From Chloroflexia bacterium (GTDB lineage: Bacteria; Chloroflexota; Chloroflexia; Thermomicrobiales; UBA6265), in contig JACCVE010000503.1 of assembly GCA_013698285.1 (NCBI GenBank), forward strand, positions 1 through 8,531: DNA of 8,531 nt, given 5' to 3'. Position numbers and translations under genes: made by a program. The first letter of the stretch is position 1, and each line of letters opens with the position of its first letter. Below, in pieces: positions 1-6,705 of the stretch. The notes beneath the pieces were generated by a model that was given only the letters and a program-made list of their open reading frames with translations, was not told the origin of the DNA and did no database searches.

Positions 1-269
1 GCCTGGTCGGTCGACTCGATGACCTGCTGGGTGATGCCCAGGTCCGCCTCGGCCCGCAGCATGCCGGCGTAGGCGAGGTCGTTGAAGTTCTGGTCTCCGA
101 GACCGGCGGTGTCGGTGACCATCACCACGCTGATGCCGTCCTGGGCGGACGCGTGCCGGAGCCCGGCCCCGAGCAGGGACAGGGCCGGCGCGACGGCCGC
201 CACCTTGACCACGTTGCGGCGGCTGACGGCGGTCTCGAACGGCTGGGCCGGCTTGGTGAACTCGAACAT
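1..269 (-). CDS. BMP-family (basic membrane protein / PnrA-like) ABC transporter substrate-binding protein, N-terminal part
   Basis: Only the first 89 complete codons are in the window; the rest lies beyond the left edge. The protein starts MFEFTKP and has a twin-arginine motif, SRRNVVK, at residues 16-22. A hydrophobic stretch (about 23-36) and an A-S-A/QD cleavage site near residue 42 follow, so export by the Tat route is likely. There is no lipobox cysteine. The mature part begins with a beta strand (ISVVMVTD) and then GLGDQNFNDLAYAGM (56-70), the signature of the BMP family (PnrA/Med-like). These proteins bind nucleosides or related small ligands and deliver them to an ABC permease. The start is set by GAGGAGAG a few bases upstream of the ATG. 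The ligand cannot be told from this fragment. Permease and ATPase genes would be expected further left. Family assignment is firm; substrate is unknown. Confidence 0.88.
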   Translation of the reverse strand, partial: MFEFTKPAQPFETAVSRRNVVKVAAVAPALSLLGAGLRHASAQDGISVVMVTDTAGLGDQNFNDLAYAGMLRAEADLGITQQVIESTDQ

Positions 270-419
270 CGGGGGCTCTCTCCTCGATCGATGGGTGACG
301 GGCGTCCCGCTCCCATGAAATGTCGCATTGCGCCGGTGATCCGACCGGGACACACGGTCGCCCCACGGTCGAGCGGCGACGAAGCGGTGATGCGCGGACG
401 GTCGATGGTACCAGGGCGG

Positions 420-442
420 GACCAGGTCGGGCGAACCTGACC
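420..442 (-). terminator. Weak hairpin downstream of the SMP-30-like gene
   Basis: Read on the minus strand, an 8-bp stem (GGTCAGGT with ACCTGGTC, two G-T pairs) closes a 7-base loop, 43-65 bases past the SMP-30-like stop codon. Both non-Watson-Crick positions become G-T wobbles only on the minus strand, which fits a role in that transcript. There is no T-run, so a terminator role is only a possibility. Nothing else was found in the 215-bp gap to the BMP gene apart from that gene's ribosome binding site. Confidence 0.25.
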
Positions 443-484
443 AGGCCCCGGACCCGCGTACGGTCGCGGCGACGGCGTCAGCGA

Positions 485-1609
485 CTACCCGAGCGGGGTC
501 GCCTCGGCGTCGTCGGCATCGTCGTCGCCGCCGGTACCGTCGGCGGTGTCGTCACCGGCCACCGGTGTGCCCTCGCCGGTCAGGATGGCGACCGGATCCG
601 GCACCGGGACGCTAACGACGGTGAACGGCAGTTCCGGGTCCGTGCCCTCGCTGCGGGCCCCGAACTGGGAGTTGACGACCAGGGCCCGGCCATCGCCGGT
701 CAGCTCCAGGGTGGTCGGGTAGTTGAAGGCGTCATAGGTAACCGTGTCGATGGGGGTGCCGCTGGCGAAGTCGTCCGCCATCGCGATCGGCACGATGAGC
801 TCCTGCTGGTTCTGGAGGACGTAGAGGGCTTGGCCCTCGATGGCCATGCCGTCGCCGTTCGGCACCGTGGTGTCGCCCAGGTCGATCTCGGTCACGTCGC
901 CGCTCGACACCTCGATCCGGAACAGGAGACCGGTCACGGACTGGACGACGATCAGATAGGTGCCGTCGTCGGTGGCCTCGATACCGTTAGCGTTGAAGCC
1001 GTCGTTCTGGAACTCGAAGTCGGTGCCCGTGAAGTCCAGGTACTGGTCGATCTCGGCGGACACCTCTGCGGCGTCATCGTCCTCGTCCTCGGTCAGCGTC
1101 ACCTGCCAGATGATCGGGTTGAACGAGTCGGTCACGTAGGCCTCGCCATCGACGATCGCGATGTCGTTGAGGAACGTGTCCGGGGTCAGTTCGTTCTCGA
1201 CCGTGGCGAGGAAGTCGCCCGACTCGGTGTCGTAGACCCAGACGCCCCCGGTGTCACCACCGGCGACGAACAAGCGCCCGTCGTCGTCGATCTCCATCCC
1301 GATCGCGGTGGTCCGGTCGTCGGCACCCCCCTCGGAGAAGACCTCGACCTCGCCCGACTCGATGTCGCCTCGGAAGATCGTGCCGTCGGTCGTGCTGCCG
1401 ACGTAGAAGACATTCTCGTCTTCATCGTAGGCGACGCCTTCGGGGTAGACCTCATCGCCCGGCAACTCGAAGGTGATCACGTCCTCGGCGGCGACCGGGG
1501 TCGCGCCGGGGGTGGATTGGGCCAGCGCGGCGGCAGTGCCGGCCATGACGCTGAGCAGCGCCCCGATCAAGCTAAAGACGAAGATCGCATATGGTCGCGT
1601 TTCGGTCAT
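485..1609 (-). CDS. Exported SMP-30/gluconolactonase/LRE-like six-bladed beta-propeller protein
   Basis: The protein has 374 residues from the ATG at 1609; GGGAG lies 5 bases upstream. Longer frames reading back to 2152 run into the helicase gene and are not credible. Residues 1-31 form a Sec-type signal (hydrophobic core about 8-30, cleavage near ALA/QS), followed by a TPGATPVA linker. The body shows repeated strand patterns of a beta-propeller such as EGVAYDEDENVFYVG and RLFVAGGDTGGVWVYD. The SMP-30 divalent-metal ligands appear to be kept: Glu57 (YPEG), Asn148 (FLNDI), Asn208 (NANGI) and Asp253 (NGDGMAIEG). That suggests a metal-binding lactonase-like site, though many family members have unknown substrates and are named only as SMP-30 or NHL proteins. 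The surface is very acidic, and the C-terminal tail (about 351-374) is Asp/Gly/Thr-rich and probably disordered. It lies 176 bp after the helicase gene. Fold confidence is high; reaction is unknown. Confidence 0.82.
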   Translation of the reverse strand: MTETRPYAIFVFSLIGALLSVMAGTAAALAQSTPGATPVAAEDVITFELPGDEVYPEGVAYDEDENVFYVGSTTDGTIFRGDIESGEVEVFSEGGADDRTTAIGMEIDDDGRLFVAGGDTGGVWVYDTESGDFLATVENELTPDTFLNDIAIVDGEAYVTDSFNPIIWQVTLTEDEDDDAAEVSAEIDQYLDFTGTDFEFQNDGFNANGIEATDDGTYLIVVQSVTGLLFRIEVSSGDVTEIDLGDTTVPNGDGMAIEGQALYVLQNQQELIVPIAMADDFASGTPIDTVTYDAFNYPTTLELTGDGRALVVNSQFGARSEGTDPELPFTVVSVPVPDPVAILTGEGTPVAGDDTADGTGGDDDADDAEATPLG

Positions 1610-1707
1610 CTGGACTCCCTTACTGGTCGGTGAGGTTCCGGAGACACCCGGTTTCCTGGCGTGACCTGATCGGCCACGCCGGGCGTCTCCCGTTGGCTCG
1701 CAAATAT

Positions 1708-1729
1708 GGCGCCACCCGGTCGCGGCGCC
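1708..1729 (-). terminator. Candidate terminator hairpin after the helicase gene
   Basis: Two copies of the self-complementary GGCGCC pair with each other, and a C-G and a G-T pair extend the stem inward to 8 bp around a 6-base loop. On the minus strand the stem is followed by ATATTTG, a short A/T-rich run that is unusual in this GC-rich DNA. It lies about 57-78 bases past the helicase stop and about 100 bases before the SMP-30-like start, so it fits a terminator separating the two genes. The T-run is poor, so the call is tentative. I found no gene and no clear promoter in the rest of the 176-bp gap. Confidence 0.35.
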
Positions 1730-1785
1730 CCAGGCCCCATCGGGAGGCACTCCCCGGGTGCGCGTGGATGGCCATGTCCGGCGTA

Positions 1786-4700
1786 TCAGGTCCGGTCGGC
1801 ACTCACCGGACCGTCGCCGATCGCGTCGTCCGGCCCCATGTCCGGCCCCATGTCCGGTTCGGTGTCGGGCTCGTCGTCGGCCAGGCCGTCGGTGGCGTCC
1901 TCGGGCGGGGCGATCTCCTGGTCGGCGATGGGGGTGTAGCCGAGGGCCAGGGACTGGGCCACGATCCCCCGCCGCATCAGGCGCTCGGCCTCGCGCAGGG
2001 CGGCCTCGACCGGGTGGGCGGGCGCGGCACGGGTCAGCATCTCCCGGACCTGGCGCATCAGGTCGATCGTCTTGTTGAAGGTCAGGACCAGGTCGCCCTC
2101 GGAGAGCTGGAGCTTCTCGCCGATCTCGACCATCGACGCCCCCTGGCACCACGCCCGGGCCGCGCCGTAGAAGGCGGGGTTATGCCCTTCCGAGATGAAG
2201 AGGCCCGCATCCCGCTCCTCCCCCAGCACGTCGCGCTCCAGGTCTTCCAACCGCCGCCGCAGCGCCACTAGCCGGTCGGGGAGGACGAACCGGTTGTCGT
2301 AGCGGTAGTCGCGGTCGAAGCTGTACCAGGAGAAGACCTCGGCCAGGTCCGCCCCCCCCAGGTGGTCGATCCAGCCCCGATCGACGAGTTCGCAGAGGAT
2401 CAGGCCATCATTGTCGAAGACGTCGGCCAGCATGTCGGCCTTGGCGGTCGGGTAGCCCCGGTGCAGGTAGCCGAACCGGTGCAGCACGTCGCGGATGGCC
2501 CCGATCACGCCCCGGATGCGCGTCTCCTCGGCATCGCTCTCCCGCGCCAGCAGGTCTTCCAGGGCCGATCGCTCTCGGGCCAGCTCATCGACCGCGCGGA
2601 GGTTGCGACGGTGCTCCTTCTGCTTCGGACAGGCGTGGCAAGGATGCTCGCCACGAGCCTCCGCCAGGCCCCGCCGCTCCTCGACCGCCTCGGCCGCCTC
2701 GGCGGCGATCCTTGCCAGGGAAGCTGTCTGCCGCGCCCCCTCCCCGGCCTGGTGCTCGGCCGCGATGGCCTCCAGGTCCGGCAGATCCAGCCGGTCAAGT
2801 CGTCGCCACAGGGCGGCCAGGGTGGCGTGGTGGACGAGGTCGCGGGCCTCCCCGACGCCCTCCGGCGGCTCGACCAAGGCTTCGGGCAGGTCCAGGGTCG
2901 TCTCGGTCAGGTAATCGACCTGACGATACTCCGCCAACGTGGCGATCCGGCCACCGGCGAAGAGGAACCGTCCGACCCCGTCCCCCCCGACCCCATCGGT
3001 CCCGCCCCGGCCCAGGAGGAGGCCCCAGCCCCCCTCCCGGGCGTGGATGACCAGGCCCGGCACGGCGACCCGGAAGGCGCGCCGCAGGGCCTGGCGGGTC
3101 GGTTCCGGCCAGGGCGTGGCCCCGGCGAGCGCGGCGGTCCTCCCGGCCAGGTCCTGGTCCAGGCGACGCTCCCGCCCCTCGGCGGCGGTAAGGGAGCGGA
3201 CCAGCGCCCCGTAGTCCTCCAGCAACTCGTCACCGCCTCCCAGGCCGATCAGGCAGCCGGAGTCGCCATGCGGGATGCCGGCGATGTCGCCGCCGATCTC
3301 GACGATGTCGTCTTCGAGGTCCCGCATCCGCTGGCTGCTCTGGAATTGGGCCAGGCTCTGCTGGAGCATGTGCCGGACCCGCTCGCCCTCGGGCGGGTCC
3401 CAGAGGTTCAGCACGGTGTTGTAGCGGATCGCGAAGGCCGAGCGGACGGGCAGCAGCGGCCCGGTGGCGATCTCCAGCATCTGCTTGAAGGGGATGTAGG
3501 GAGACTCCGGCACGACCACGTAGCCGTAGGCGTCCATCCCCCGCCGGCCGGCCCGGCCGGCCATCTGCTGGAACTCGTTCGGCAGCAGCAGGCGCCGGCG
3601 GCGGCCGTCCCACTTGGTCATCCGCCCGATCACCACGGTGCGGGCCGGCATGTTGACGCCCAGGGCCAGGGTGTCGGTGGCGAAGACGACCGCCATCAGG
3701 CCCCGGCTGAACAGCACCTCGACCAGTTGTTTCAGGACCGGCAGTAGCCCGGCGTGGTGGAAGCCGATCCCCCGGCGGGCCAGGCCGATCAGGAGCTGGA
3801 CCTGGTCGAGGGCCTGGTCCTCGGGCCGGAGGCTGGCCAGGTAGCTGCCCAGCACCGTCTCGATCCGCGCCGCCTGGTCCGGGGTGATCAGGTGGGGCCG
3901 CATCGTCGCCAGCCGCTCGGCCTCGGACTGGCAGTCGTTGCGGCTGAACAGGAAATAGATGACCGGCAGCATGCCCTTCGCGCCCAGGGCATCGATGATC
4001 TCGCGGGCCTGGGGCTCGTCGGCCGGGCGGGGTGGCTTGGCGGTCCGGTCCCGGCCCTGGCGCGGCCCGGGCCGGCGCGGAGGGGGCTTGGCGTCCCGGA
4101 AGTCGCGCAGCTTGCGGCCGGTGTGGTCGATCACCTCGTGCAGCTCGTCGCCGGTGAAGTAGGCCAATGAGAGGGGGACCGACCGCCGGGTGTGGGTGAT
4201 GAGGCGGATCGGGCGGTGGGTGCGGCCGATCCAGGCCGCGATCTCGGCCGCGTTGGAGACGGTGGCCGAGAGGCAGATGAGCTGGACGTGCTCCGGGCAG
4301 AGGATGATCGCCTCTTCCCAGGTGGTGCCGCGCTCGGGGTCGGCCAGGTAGTGGATCTCGTCGAAGATCACCGTGTCGACGTCGTCCACACTCCACGGTG
4401 TCTGGAGCAGCATGTTGCGCAGGACCTCGGTGGTCATCACCACAGCCCTGGCACCGGCATTCTCCGACACGTCGCCGGTCAGCAGGCCGACGTCGTCGCC
4501 GTAGATCGCCCGCAGGTCGCGGAACTTCTGGTTCGAGAGGGCCTTGATCGGGGTGGTGTAGAGAACCCGGCCATTGCGCCGGAAGGCCTCATAGATGCCG
4601 AACTCGGCGACCACCGTCTTGCCGGTCCCGGTCGGGGCGGCCACCATCACCGACTCGCCGCCGAGCAGGGTCCGGATCCCCTCCCGCTGGAACCCGTCTA

Positions 4701-5034
4701 ATGGGAAGGGATAGAGGACGGAGAACTGCTCGATGATCGCCTCGGTCGCCGGGTCGCGCGGCCGTCCCGCCACGTCCGGAGCGTGGGGGGAACCATCGAG
4801 GACCCCCGCGACGATCGCCCCATCGCCGGGGTCCCCGTGGAAGGTGGCGACCGCGTCGGGCTCGCCCGTCGGCACCCGGAGCATGGCCGCACCCACCATG
4901 TCGGCGGGGGCCGAGGGGACCGGGCCGGGTCGTTGGTCGGTGCCGAGAGCCCGGCCCTCGTCCGGGGAATCATGTGGGGCGGCAGCGGTTCGCCCGGCCA
5001 CCGGGCGCTTCGCGGGCACGCGACGCGGGCTCAT
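1786..5034 (-). CDS. SKI2/HelY-like superfamily 2 RNA helicase with DSHCT domain
   Basis: A protein of about 1082 residues from ATG at 5034; an in-frame GTG two codons earlier (5040) gives 1084. Neither has a good ribosome binding site, and the first ~90 residues are low-complexity, so the start is uncertain. Counting from the GTG, the helicase motifs are Walker A APTGTGKT (135-142), TTPIKALSNQK (motif Ia), TTEVLRNM (Ib), DEIH (227-230), SAT (258-260), FLFSRNDC (IV), FATDTLALGVNMPA (V) and QMAGRAGRRG (502-511, VI). A Pro/Arg-rich insert (about 319-345) lies between the two RecA domains. The long C-terminal half has CHACPKQKEH, as in mycobacterial HelY, and a DSHCT-type end (GHNPAFYGAARAWCQGASMVEIGEKL...). 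The tail is acidic with a DMGP repeat. The family comprises ATP-dependent RNA unwinding enzymes related to Ski2/Mtr4; the bacterial role is poorly defined. Length and motif order are complete. Confidence 0.93.
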   Translation of the reverse strand: MSPRRVPAKRPVAGRTAAAPHDSPDEGRALGTDQRPGPVPSAPADMVGAAMLRVPTGEPDAVATFHGDPGDGAIVAGVLDGSPHAPDVAGRPRDPATEAIIEQFSVLYPFPLDGFQREGIRTLLGGESVMVAAPTGTGKTVVAEFGIYEAFRRNGRVLYTTPIKALSNQKFRDLRAIYGDDVGLLTGDVSENAGARAVVMTTEVLRNMLLQTPWSVDDVDTVIFDEIHYLADPERGTTWEEAIILCPEHVQLICLSATVSNAAEIAAWIGRTHRPIRLITHTRRSVPLSLAYFTGDELHEVIDHTGRKLRDFRDAKPPPRRPGPRQGRDRTAKPPRPADEPQAREIIDALGAKGMLPVIYFLFSRNDCQSEAERLATMRPHLITPDQAARIETVLGSYLASLRPEDQALDQVQLLIGLARRGIGFHHAGLLPVLKQLVEVLFSRGLMAVVFATDTLALGVNMPARTVVIGRMTKWDGRRRRLLLPNEFQQMAGRAGRRGMDAYGYVVVPESPYIPFKQMLEIATGPLLPVRSAFAIRYNTVLNLWDPPEGERVRHMLQQSLAQFQSSQRMRDLEDDIVEIGGDIAGIPHGDSGCLIGLGGGDELLEDYGALVRSLTAAEGRERRLDQDLAGRTAALAGATPWPEPTRQALRRAFRVAVPGLVIHAREGGWGLLLGRGGTDGVGGDGVGRFLFAGGRIATLAEYRQVDYLTETTLDLPEALVEPPEGVGEARDLVHHATLAALWRRLDRLDLPDLEAIAAEHQAGEGARQTASLARIAAEAAEAVEERRGLAEARGEHPCHACPKQKEHRRNLRAVDELARERSALEDLLARESDAEETRIRGVIGAIRDVLHRFGYLHRGYPTAKADMLADVFDNDGLILCELVDRGWIDHLGGADLAEVFSWYSFDRDYRYDNRFVLPDRLVALRRRLEDLERDVLGEERDAGLFISEGHNPAFYGAARAWCQGASMVEIGEKLQLSEGDLVLTFNKTIDLMRQVREMLTRAAPAHPVEAALREAERLMRRGIVAQSLALGYTPIADQEIAPPEDATDGLADDEPDTEPDMGPDMGPDDAIGDGPVSADRT
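1830..1857. repeat. 12-bp tandem repeat encoding the DMGP repeat in the helicase tail
   Basis: The unit ccggccccatgt occurs twice in direct succession (1830-1841, 1842-1853) and is followed by the start of a third copy (ccgg). In the helicase frame it encodes DMGPDMGPD within the acidic tail (DEPDTEPDMGP...). The 12-bp unit keeps frame, so copy number may vary between strains without breaking the gene. It looks like replication slippage in a disordered tail. Confidence 0.6.
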
Positions 5035-5263
5035 CGCCACCGTCCGGGGCGCTCGCGGGACCGTCCGGTGGGAATCACATCAGGCGGAGACGAGGATCGC
5101 GCACGCCGCTCCAGGTGTGGGCCAATGGCATTCGGGGCCACCACGGACCCAGACCCGGCCTGATCTCCACGCTGGTTCGCGTCCCGCTGGTGGTCCATCG
5201 TCCGGCACATCATGGCCCTAGCGTACCCCATCGACCAGCGGCCCGTCGTCGTGGCGAATACCA

Positions 5264-5291
5264 CCGCGGGCCATGGTGGCATCGCCCGCGG
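5264..5291. repeat. Perfect 8-bp inverted repeat (ccgcgggc / gcccgcgg)
   Basis: Arms at 5264-5271 and 5284-5291 are exact reverse complements around a 12-base spacer. The spacer side offers a competing stem, ccacc (5261-5265) with ggtgg (5275-5279), so two mutually exclusive folds are possible. It lies about 200 bases upstream of the small exported-protein gene. Function is unknown; it may be an operator or part of a leader RNA. Confidence 0.5.
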
Positions 5292-5384
5292 CGCATCCGG
5301 CATCGCGGCGGTGGCTGGTGTGCCGCTTGCGTAGGAGGAGGCGCGACACCTGGCCAGCGATCACCCATCGGGTCGCTCGCCGGT

Positions 5385-5401
5385 CCCGCCACGCTGGCGG
5401 G
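5385..5401 (+). repeat. Perfect 7-bp hairpin with 3-base loop in the leader
   Basis: The arms cccgcca (5385-5391) and tggcggg (5395-5401) close a cgc loop. An outer pair, tcgc (5377-5380) with gcga (5401-5404), can nearly stack on it. Just upstream, gcga..ccc (5357-5366) can pair with ggg-tcgc (5370-5376). No T-run follows, so a simple terminator is unlikely. It could be part of a folded 5' leader of the exported-protein gene. Confidence 0.45.
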
Positions 5402-5415
5402 CGATGTCATGTTGG

Positions 5416-5441
5416 CTGGTCCCGGTTCACCACGGGACCAG
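5416..5441 (+). promoter_or_regulatory. Perfect 9-bp inverted repeat upstream of the small exported-protein gene
   Basis: The arms ctggtcccg (5416-5424) and cgggaccag (5433-5441) match exactly around the 8-base spacer gttcacca. The repeat ends 46 bases before the start codon at 5488. In DNA it could be an operator for a dimeric regulator; in RNA it is a stable 5'-leader hairpin. There is no following T-run. The position favours control of the downstream gene, but no regulator is identified. Confidence 0.45.
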
Positions 5442-5487
5442 ACAGGATCACCGGATGAAATGGGTCGATCCCAAAGGAGACAGCGAC

Positions 5488-5913
5488 ATGCGACGGTATC
5501 TACTCGCGACCACCATGGTCGTCATCTTCGCCGTTGGTGCCCTGGCGGGCGCCTTCATCGTGAACCCCACGTCAGGCGAGGCGCAGGGGTCGTGCGGCGA
5601 CTGGCTGCAGCAGACCTCTGACCGCGTCGGCGAGGCCCGCTTCATCCTCTACCCCGCCGACCGCTCCGGCGGCACCGGTCGGCCCGTCGACCAGGACGCC
5701 CAGATCCTGCTCCAGATGGCCGACGAGCAGTACCAGTCGAACTACCCCGAGGGGGCAGTCGAGTTGAACGACGACTTGGCCGAGGCGTTCACCACCGGCG
5801 CCTCGGGCCTGGGCGGGGCGGGCGGGGCGGCCCCGGAGACCCAGATCACCTTCGCCAAGGCGATCGTCTACAACGCCGACGCTCGCCTGATCGCGGTCTC
5901 CGAGAGCTGTTAG
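5488..5913 (+). CDS. Small exported protein of unknown function
   Basis: The protein has 141 residues. The start is chosen because AAAGGAG (5473-5479) lies 8 bases before the ATG at 5488; the frame runs back to 5404 but that extension has no such site and would bury the signal peptide. Residues 1-3 are MRR, followed by a hydrophobic segment (about 4-26) and a region ending NPTSGEAQGS, so it is a Sec signal peptide or an N-terminal anchor. The mature part is acidic. It has Cys36 shortly after the signal and a C-terminal Cys141, which could form a disulfide tying both ends together. The middle (about 68-107) looks helical, followed by a Gly/Ala-rich turn (GLGGAGGAA) and another likely helix (TQITFAKAIVYNADARLIAVSES). 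I do not recognise the family. It is monocistronic, converging on the DUF427 gene. Confidence 0.75.
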   Translation: MRRYLLATTMVVIFAVGALAGAFIVNPTSGEAQGSCGDWLQQTSDRVGEARFILYPADRSGGTGRPVDQDAQILLQMADEQYQSNYPEGAVELNDDLAEAFTTGASGLGGAGGAAPETQITFAKAIVYNADARLIAVSESC

Positions 5914-5941
5914 CGTCCTCACGGGAGCGGCATGCAGCCGT

Positions 5942-5982
5942 GGCGATCGGACGGTGACAGATCGCGTCGCCGCCCGATCGCC
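5942..5982. terminator. Bidirectional terminator-like inverted repeat between convergent genes
   Basis: Arms at 5942-5958 (ggcgatcggacggtgac) and 5966-5982 pair over 17 positions around a 7-base loop. Fifteen pairs are Watson-Crick. Of the other two positions, one is a G-T wobble on the plus strand and the other is a wobble on the minus strand. It sits 28 bases after the exported-protein stop and 26 bases past the DUF427 stop, just where both transcripts should end. There is no T-run on either side, as is common for hairpin ends in GC-rich genomes, so it may stop transcription or simply protect the 3' ends. Confidence 0.6.
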
Positions 5983-6008
5983 CGGTGAGATGCCCGCCGG
6001 GAAACGGG

Positions 6009-6512
6009 CTACCAGCCCATGCTGCCCCGGCCGCCCTTGAAGGGGCCGACGATGTCGGACGTGACCCAGCCGCCGTAGAAGTCGCCGGGCTGGGCCACGA
6101 CGGCCTCGTCATCGACCAGGCAGCGGTCCATCCGGCCCGGGTAGAAGGCGACGTGGCCAGCCAGTGGCCCGAAGTCCCCGGTCGGGCGGGGGTAGGTCCA
6201 GGCGACGCCGGCCTCGGTCCGGTCCCCGACGGTCAGGTCGTAGTAGGAGGCACGGCCCTTCCATTCGCAGTGGCTGGACCGGTCGCTGGGCCGCAGCGCG
6301 CCGGGCCGGACATCCTCGACCGGGACGTAGTAGACGGGCGGGTGGCTGGTCTCCAGGACCCGCTTGGCGCGCCGCGTGTCGACGACCGTCTCGCCGCCGA
6401 ACTCGATCCTGATCCGCCGGGGGGAATCTTCCAACCGGGGCGGCCGGGGATAATCCCAGACCGACTCCTGGCCCGGACCCGGTTCGATACGCTTCGCCCT
6501 GCCCATGATCAT
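6009..6512 (-). CDS. DUF427 domain-containing protein
   Basis: The protein has 167 residues from the ATG at 6512, chosen because AAAGAGGG lies about 8 bases upstream; ATG at 6506 (MGRAKRIEP) is an alternative with wider spacing. A longer frame to 6590 has no support. Family hallmarks are clear: VWDYPRPPRLE (18-28), IEFGGETVVDTRRAKRVLETSHPPVYYVP (36-64), SSHCEWKGRASYYDL (79-93), AWTYPRP, HVAFYPGRMD (120-129) and FYGGWVTSDIVGPFKG (145-160). This looks like two related beta-rich halves, the usual two-copy DUF427 layout. The family is widespread in bacteria and some fungi; its biochemical role is not established, although it has been grouped loosely with nucleotidyltransferase-named Pfam entries. 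No signal peptide is present, so it is probably cytoplasmic. It is transcribed alone and converges on the small exported-protein gene. Confidence 0.9.
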   Translation of the reverse strand: MIMGRAKRIEPGPGQESVWDYPRPPRLEDSPRRIRIEFGGETVVDTRRAKRVLETSHPPVYYVPVEDVRPGALRPSDRSSHCEWKGRASYYDLTVGDRTEAGVAWTYPRPTGDFGPLAGHVAFYPGRMDRCLVDDEAVVAQPGDFYGGWVTSDIVGPFKGGRGSMGW

Positions 6513-6686
6513 CTCTGGCACCCTCTTTGATTTTTGGGATATGTCGTCGGATACTCTCTCGACTGGTCGAAGGGTAGCCGAGTCATCCATCGTGCCCGGT
6601 GCCGATCGCTACGCCGTGTCGGGATATGGCTCCGCCACGAACGCGTGCTTCATGGTCAACGATCGTTCGGTCAGAGGGCGCAGCAC

Positions 6687-6705
6687 GGGGCGCGGCACGC
6701 GCCCC
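6687..6705. repeat. REP-like GC-rich hairpin (ggggcgcg / cgcgcccc)
   Basis: Perfect 8-bp arms at 6687-6694 and 6698-6705 close a gca loop. On the minus strand the element is preceded by CCTGTA, giving CCTGTAGGGGCGCG. As I recall, this start is shared by short palindromic repeats scattered through many Chloroflexota and cyanobacterial genomes. It sits upstream of two divergent genes, where a terminator would make no sense, and there is no T-run. Only one copy is in the window, so repeat status is inferred from its shape. Confidence 0.45.

Larger units (their letters stand above)
5041..5487. other. Divergent intergenic region between helicase and small exported protein
   Basis: This 447-bp stretch has no credible gene; the open frames crossing it lack ribosome binding sites and recognisable sequence. 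It should carry the promoters for both the leftward helicase and the rightward exported-protein gene, but I could not find a convincing -35/-10 pair. A 9-bp direct repeat, accgtccgg, occurs at 5039-5047 and 5060-5068, a 21-bp period at the helicase start. The right half is dense in short perfect inverted repeats, listed separately. No tRNA or known riboswitch consensus was recognised. Confidence 0.6.

Noticed and set aside
320..1633. 437-codon open frame on the plus strand
   Set aside because: It lies opposite the SMP-30-like gene. It is rich in the Arg/Gly/Val/Asp residues typical of antisense reading of GC-rich genes, and nothing in it is recognisable.
1620..1802. 60-codon minus-strand open frame between helicase and SMP-30-like gene
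   Set aside because: It spans the helicase stop and the candidate terminator hairpin, and its composition is that of non-coding GC-rich DNA.
1610..2152. N-terminal extension of the SMP-30-like gene
   Set aside because: The extension overlaps the helicase coding region in another frame and would place the signal peptide inside the protein. The ATG at 1609 has a ribosome binding site.
2362..3747. 461-codon open frame on the plus strand
   Set aside because: It is fully antisense to the helicase, whose motifs are intact. The composition is Pro/Gly/Gln-rich with no domain.
5031..5303. 90-codon minus-strand open frame upstream of the helicase
   Set aside because: No ribosome binding site and no recognisable sequence. 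It overlaps the helicase start and a strong inverted repeat.
6513..6590. Upstream extension of the DUF427 protein
   Set aside because: Residues before MIMGRAKR do not match the family, and the ribosome binding site points to the start at 6512.
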